Origin: Muraenolepis orangiensis
Lineage: Eukaryota; Chordata; Actinopteri; Gadiformes; Muraenolepididae
Length of the DNA stretch: 64,000 nt
NCBI GenBank assembly: GCA_027704905.1
Contig: CM051016.1
Location: forward strand, 12,170,143 to 12,234,142
Direction of reading: 5' to 3'
Below are positions 47,600-64,000 of this stretch, piece after piece. The position numbers and the translations under genes were made by a program. The notes beneath the pieces were generated by a model. It was not told where the DNA came from and did not search any database. It saw nothing but the letters and a program-made list of their open reading frames with translations. Positions within the stretch are counted from its first letter, which is position 1; each line of letters starts with the position of its first letter.

Positions 47600-48820
47600 A
47601 AAAATAAAAAAAAACTTTTATTCAATCAAAACGATTCCATAAGAACAGGGTATTCACATTCATTTGGTATGCTAGCGTTAAAGGCATGTCTTTCTTTAAA
47701 GCTGATCAAAAGTAACAGTGTAGTACGAGTGTGGGGTTTTGTCTCGCCTGGTACCTGAAGACGGTCACATGGCCACAAGTAGCCCCGCCCATAATTACAG
47801 CATGAAAAATGTCCTGAACTTTTAGTACGTGTAGAACAATTTAGAAATGTTTCAAAAATGTACAGCACAGAAAAAACAACAACAGTATATACACAAAGAC
47901 ACACATACAAACATGTAAAACGGGTCTCGAGTTTAAATATTATTATTGCGGTTCAAACTTTTAAAGCAGGAATTGACAGTAAAACTAAAATATCACACTA
48001 GAATTACTTTGGGCGGCAAAATTTGTTTTCAGTTAATTCGACGTGAACCTTAAAAACACTAACGTACCGGTAATAGATCAACCCTATAAAATAAATACAA
48101 AATATAAACTTAAAAACAATAAAAAAAACCTCCCGACATTGCATCAAAATTCAAATGTATAGGCAAACGATGTATTTTAGTGCACAAAGTACAGCAAAAA
48201 GGGTTAGAACTCGGGGGGGGGGGGGGAAGTCTGTCCGAATGAACGTGGTTTTTCAGGGCAGGATGCATTAGTTCACGTCGGCCCGAAGCTACTTCCTGTT
48301 CTGTTGCCAACCGCTCCAATATGCGTAGATAGCGAAATATATCTACCGCGTGTCTACCGCGTCATCCCCTTGTATGGACATTCTGTCAGGGGAACAGAAA
48401 CCTGATTCAGAGGATGCCAATAGGCGGCCGTAGGTTGAAGTAGATGTGGCGGTGTAAGCTTTTCCCAGAATATGGCGTGGTTGCCGCCGCCCCCCCCCCC
48501 GGGGGGGGCAGGAGGCGGTGTCTCTGAATGGATCCGGGAGGAGGAGGAGCCAGATTAGGGATCAGTGCTTGGCAGAATGATTGCAGCAGCAGCAGCAGCA
48601 CGTTTGCATACTCGGTCGATTTCCTGACTCTCAGCCAACAGGCATCTATTGGCTTTTTATTTATTACATTTTATTTATTTTTTTTATCACCTGCACAGTA
48701 GACACTATCCCTGGAATCAACCGAAGACCTTGAACTGCCTTTATCCGACGGTCTTGGCTTCAGAGCGGGCGCGTCTTCGGTTCCACACCGACGCTTCGTC
48801 TCCCCGACCGACCTGAGCTT
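47600..48820 (-). other. tiam2: tiam2 3' UTR with candidate poly(A) signals
   Basis: AATAAA on the - strand occurs at 48657-48662 (about 160 nt after the stop) and at 47617-47622 (about 1.2 kb after it). The AT-rich, non-repetitive look of 47.6-48.3 kb favours the longer UTR. Poly-C/G runs at 48213 and 48489 interrupt it. Confidence 0.5.
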
Positions 48821-62408
<13,588 letters not shown>

Positions 62409-62412
<4 letters not shown>

Positions 62413-62591
62413 GTGCCTCTGGCAAGGTCTGAGTTGTGTCGCAGCGGTGGTGGTTGCTGCTGCTGCTTCTGCACCAGAGGCTGACCCGGAGCCCTGGCCC
62501 TGGCCTGGCCGGCCGCCGCCGCTGTTCCCTTGGCCGCAGATGTGGGTCCATCCTGGAAGGACTGGTAGAGAGCAGACACCGTGTCAACACT
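62409..62591 (-). CDS. tiam2: tiam2 upstream reading frame (linker), frame-discordant
   Basis: After a CTGCAG acceptor (exon start 62591) a 60-codon open frame begins SVDTVSALYQSFQDGP, includes Q-rich and A/P-rich segments and ends in a TGA (62411-62409) that overlaps the ATG of the DH exon. Its protein-like look suggests real coding sequence of the linker before the DH domain. It is out of frame with the DH by one base, so an indel, an error, a tiny intron or an alternative start must be invoked. Confidence 0.5.
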
Positions 62592-62592
62592 C

Positions 62593-62874
<282 letters not shown>

Positions 62875-63188
62875 GGAAAACTATGAGATGTCCGGAAGTC
62901 ATGATGAATGCTTTGACACGTCACAAGTTACACTCGTAACCCGTTTTTCGTTGCTGTTTCCGTGTTGCCAATACAACACGTTTTGGTTTCCGGGTCATAC
63001 GTACATTTAATATGTATCAGTGTGTAATGTGCCCATGATATATGTCTATTCCCAAGGTCAGCATCGTCAGCAACACATTGTAATTTGAACGACTTATTTA
63101 AAATGATTATTTAAAAATGTATTTAAAAACCAAAAAAGCGTTTTTTCCGGCATGCCGATAAAGTGCAATGAAAGTGAGGAGAGGGAGT

Positions 63189-63503
<315 letters not shown>

Positions 63504-63779
63504 AGGCTCCTCCTCGGAAGGCTAAAATAGAGTCAGGTGTGCCGTTGCGTACGATGACTTCACAGTCGGTTAATGCCACAGAAACGACGCCAGCAAAACA
63601 GATGCTTGGGAGGGAGAAACAGAAAACAATGAAATCCAAGTTCCCCCCCCCCCCTCCCTCCCCCCCCTCCCCCAGCAGATTGCCCCCACTGGTGAAACTC
63701 ATTTACATTCAGCCATTGTTTTCTACGGGAATATAAATGAATCCCACATCCATGCAGCAGCAACAACACAGAATAAACT

Positions 63780-63900
63780 ATAGCTGGGTTTCCATCTAAC
63801 AGTCTAAGCTCATTATAAGGAAACCTTTTTTTGGAAGTTTGCGCAAAACCGAAAAAAGGAATGCGAATTAGTTGTGTTTCCATCAACTAGTTGGAGCGAT
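63780..63900. repeat. possible dispersed fish repeat (GTTTCCATC family)
   Basis: GGGTTTCCATCTAA at the left and TGTGTTTCCATCAAC at the right frame an AAAACCGAAAAAAGGAATGC segment. Such words recur in teleost MITE-like repeats; boundaries are unclear. Confidence 0.3.
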
Positions 63901-64000
63901 GGATGTGACCAAGGAGTCATTGTATCTCCTCAGCGGTCCACACGCACCTGTTGTTGTTTCGCTTGAGAAGAAGCCGACAGCGTGAGTCACGTGACTTCAA

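Overview
This window is nuclear DNA from a ray-finned fish. The evidence is spliced vertebrate genes, a near-complete Tc1/mariner element with fish-type termini, LINE tails of a kind common in teleosts, and an extreme density of dinucleotide tracts. That repeat density recalls codfishes (Gadiformes), but this is an inference and no sequence here proves the order.

Three protein genes can be supported. tfb1m (+ strand, coding exons 14084-45977) encodes the mitochondrial 12S rRNA adenine dimethyltransferase; all seven coding exons join in frame into 365 codons. cldn20 (- strand, 33410-34147) is a single-coding-exon claudin lying antisense inside the 24.5-kb fifth coding intron of tfb1m. The 3' half of tiam2 (- strand, 62591-48821) encodes a Rac guanine-nucleotide exchange factor; twelve exons join in frame from the DH domain through the C-terminal PH domain to the stop. 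tfb1m and tiam2 face each other tail to tail. This order and orientation (TIAM2 / TFB1M with nested CLDN20) is the one I recall for human chromosome 6q25, which supports the gene names.

Layout: 1-12.8 kb is intergenic, with minisatellites, microsatellites, G-rich blocks, a LINE remnant and a few islands that look like non-coding regulatory sequence. 12.8-14.1 kb holds the probable tfb1m promoter and a 5' UTR intron. 14.1-18.6 kb carries tfb1m exons 1-5. 18.6-43.2 kb is intron 5, with the Tc1 copy, an L2-like LINE end, cldn20 and many simple repeats. 43.2-46.3 kb holds exons 6-7 and the 3' UTR. 46.3-47.6 kb is the convergent intergenic space. 47.6-62.6 kb is tiam2. 62.6-64 kb is probably a further tiam2 intron, again repeat-rich.

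The most distinctive property of the window is how closely long simple repeats hug splice sites: (TG)n before tfb1m exon 4, (CA)n just inside the exon 5 donor, about 520 nt of polypyrimidine before exon 7, a 46-bp minisatellite starting at the exon 2 donor, and a ~275-nt (CT)n abutting a tiam2 acceptor. No unknown multi-gene system was found. The best leads are splicing control by these tracts, minisatellites that grew inside LINE or splice-site sequence, and a possible short-isoform start in tiam2.
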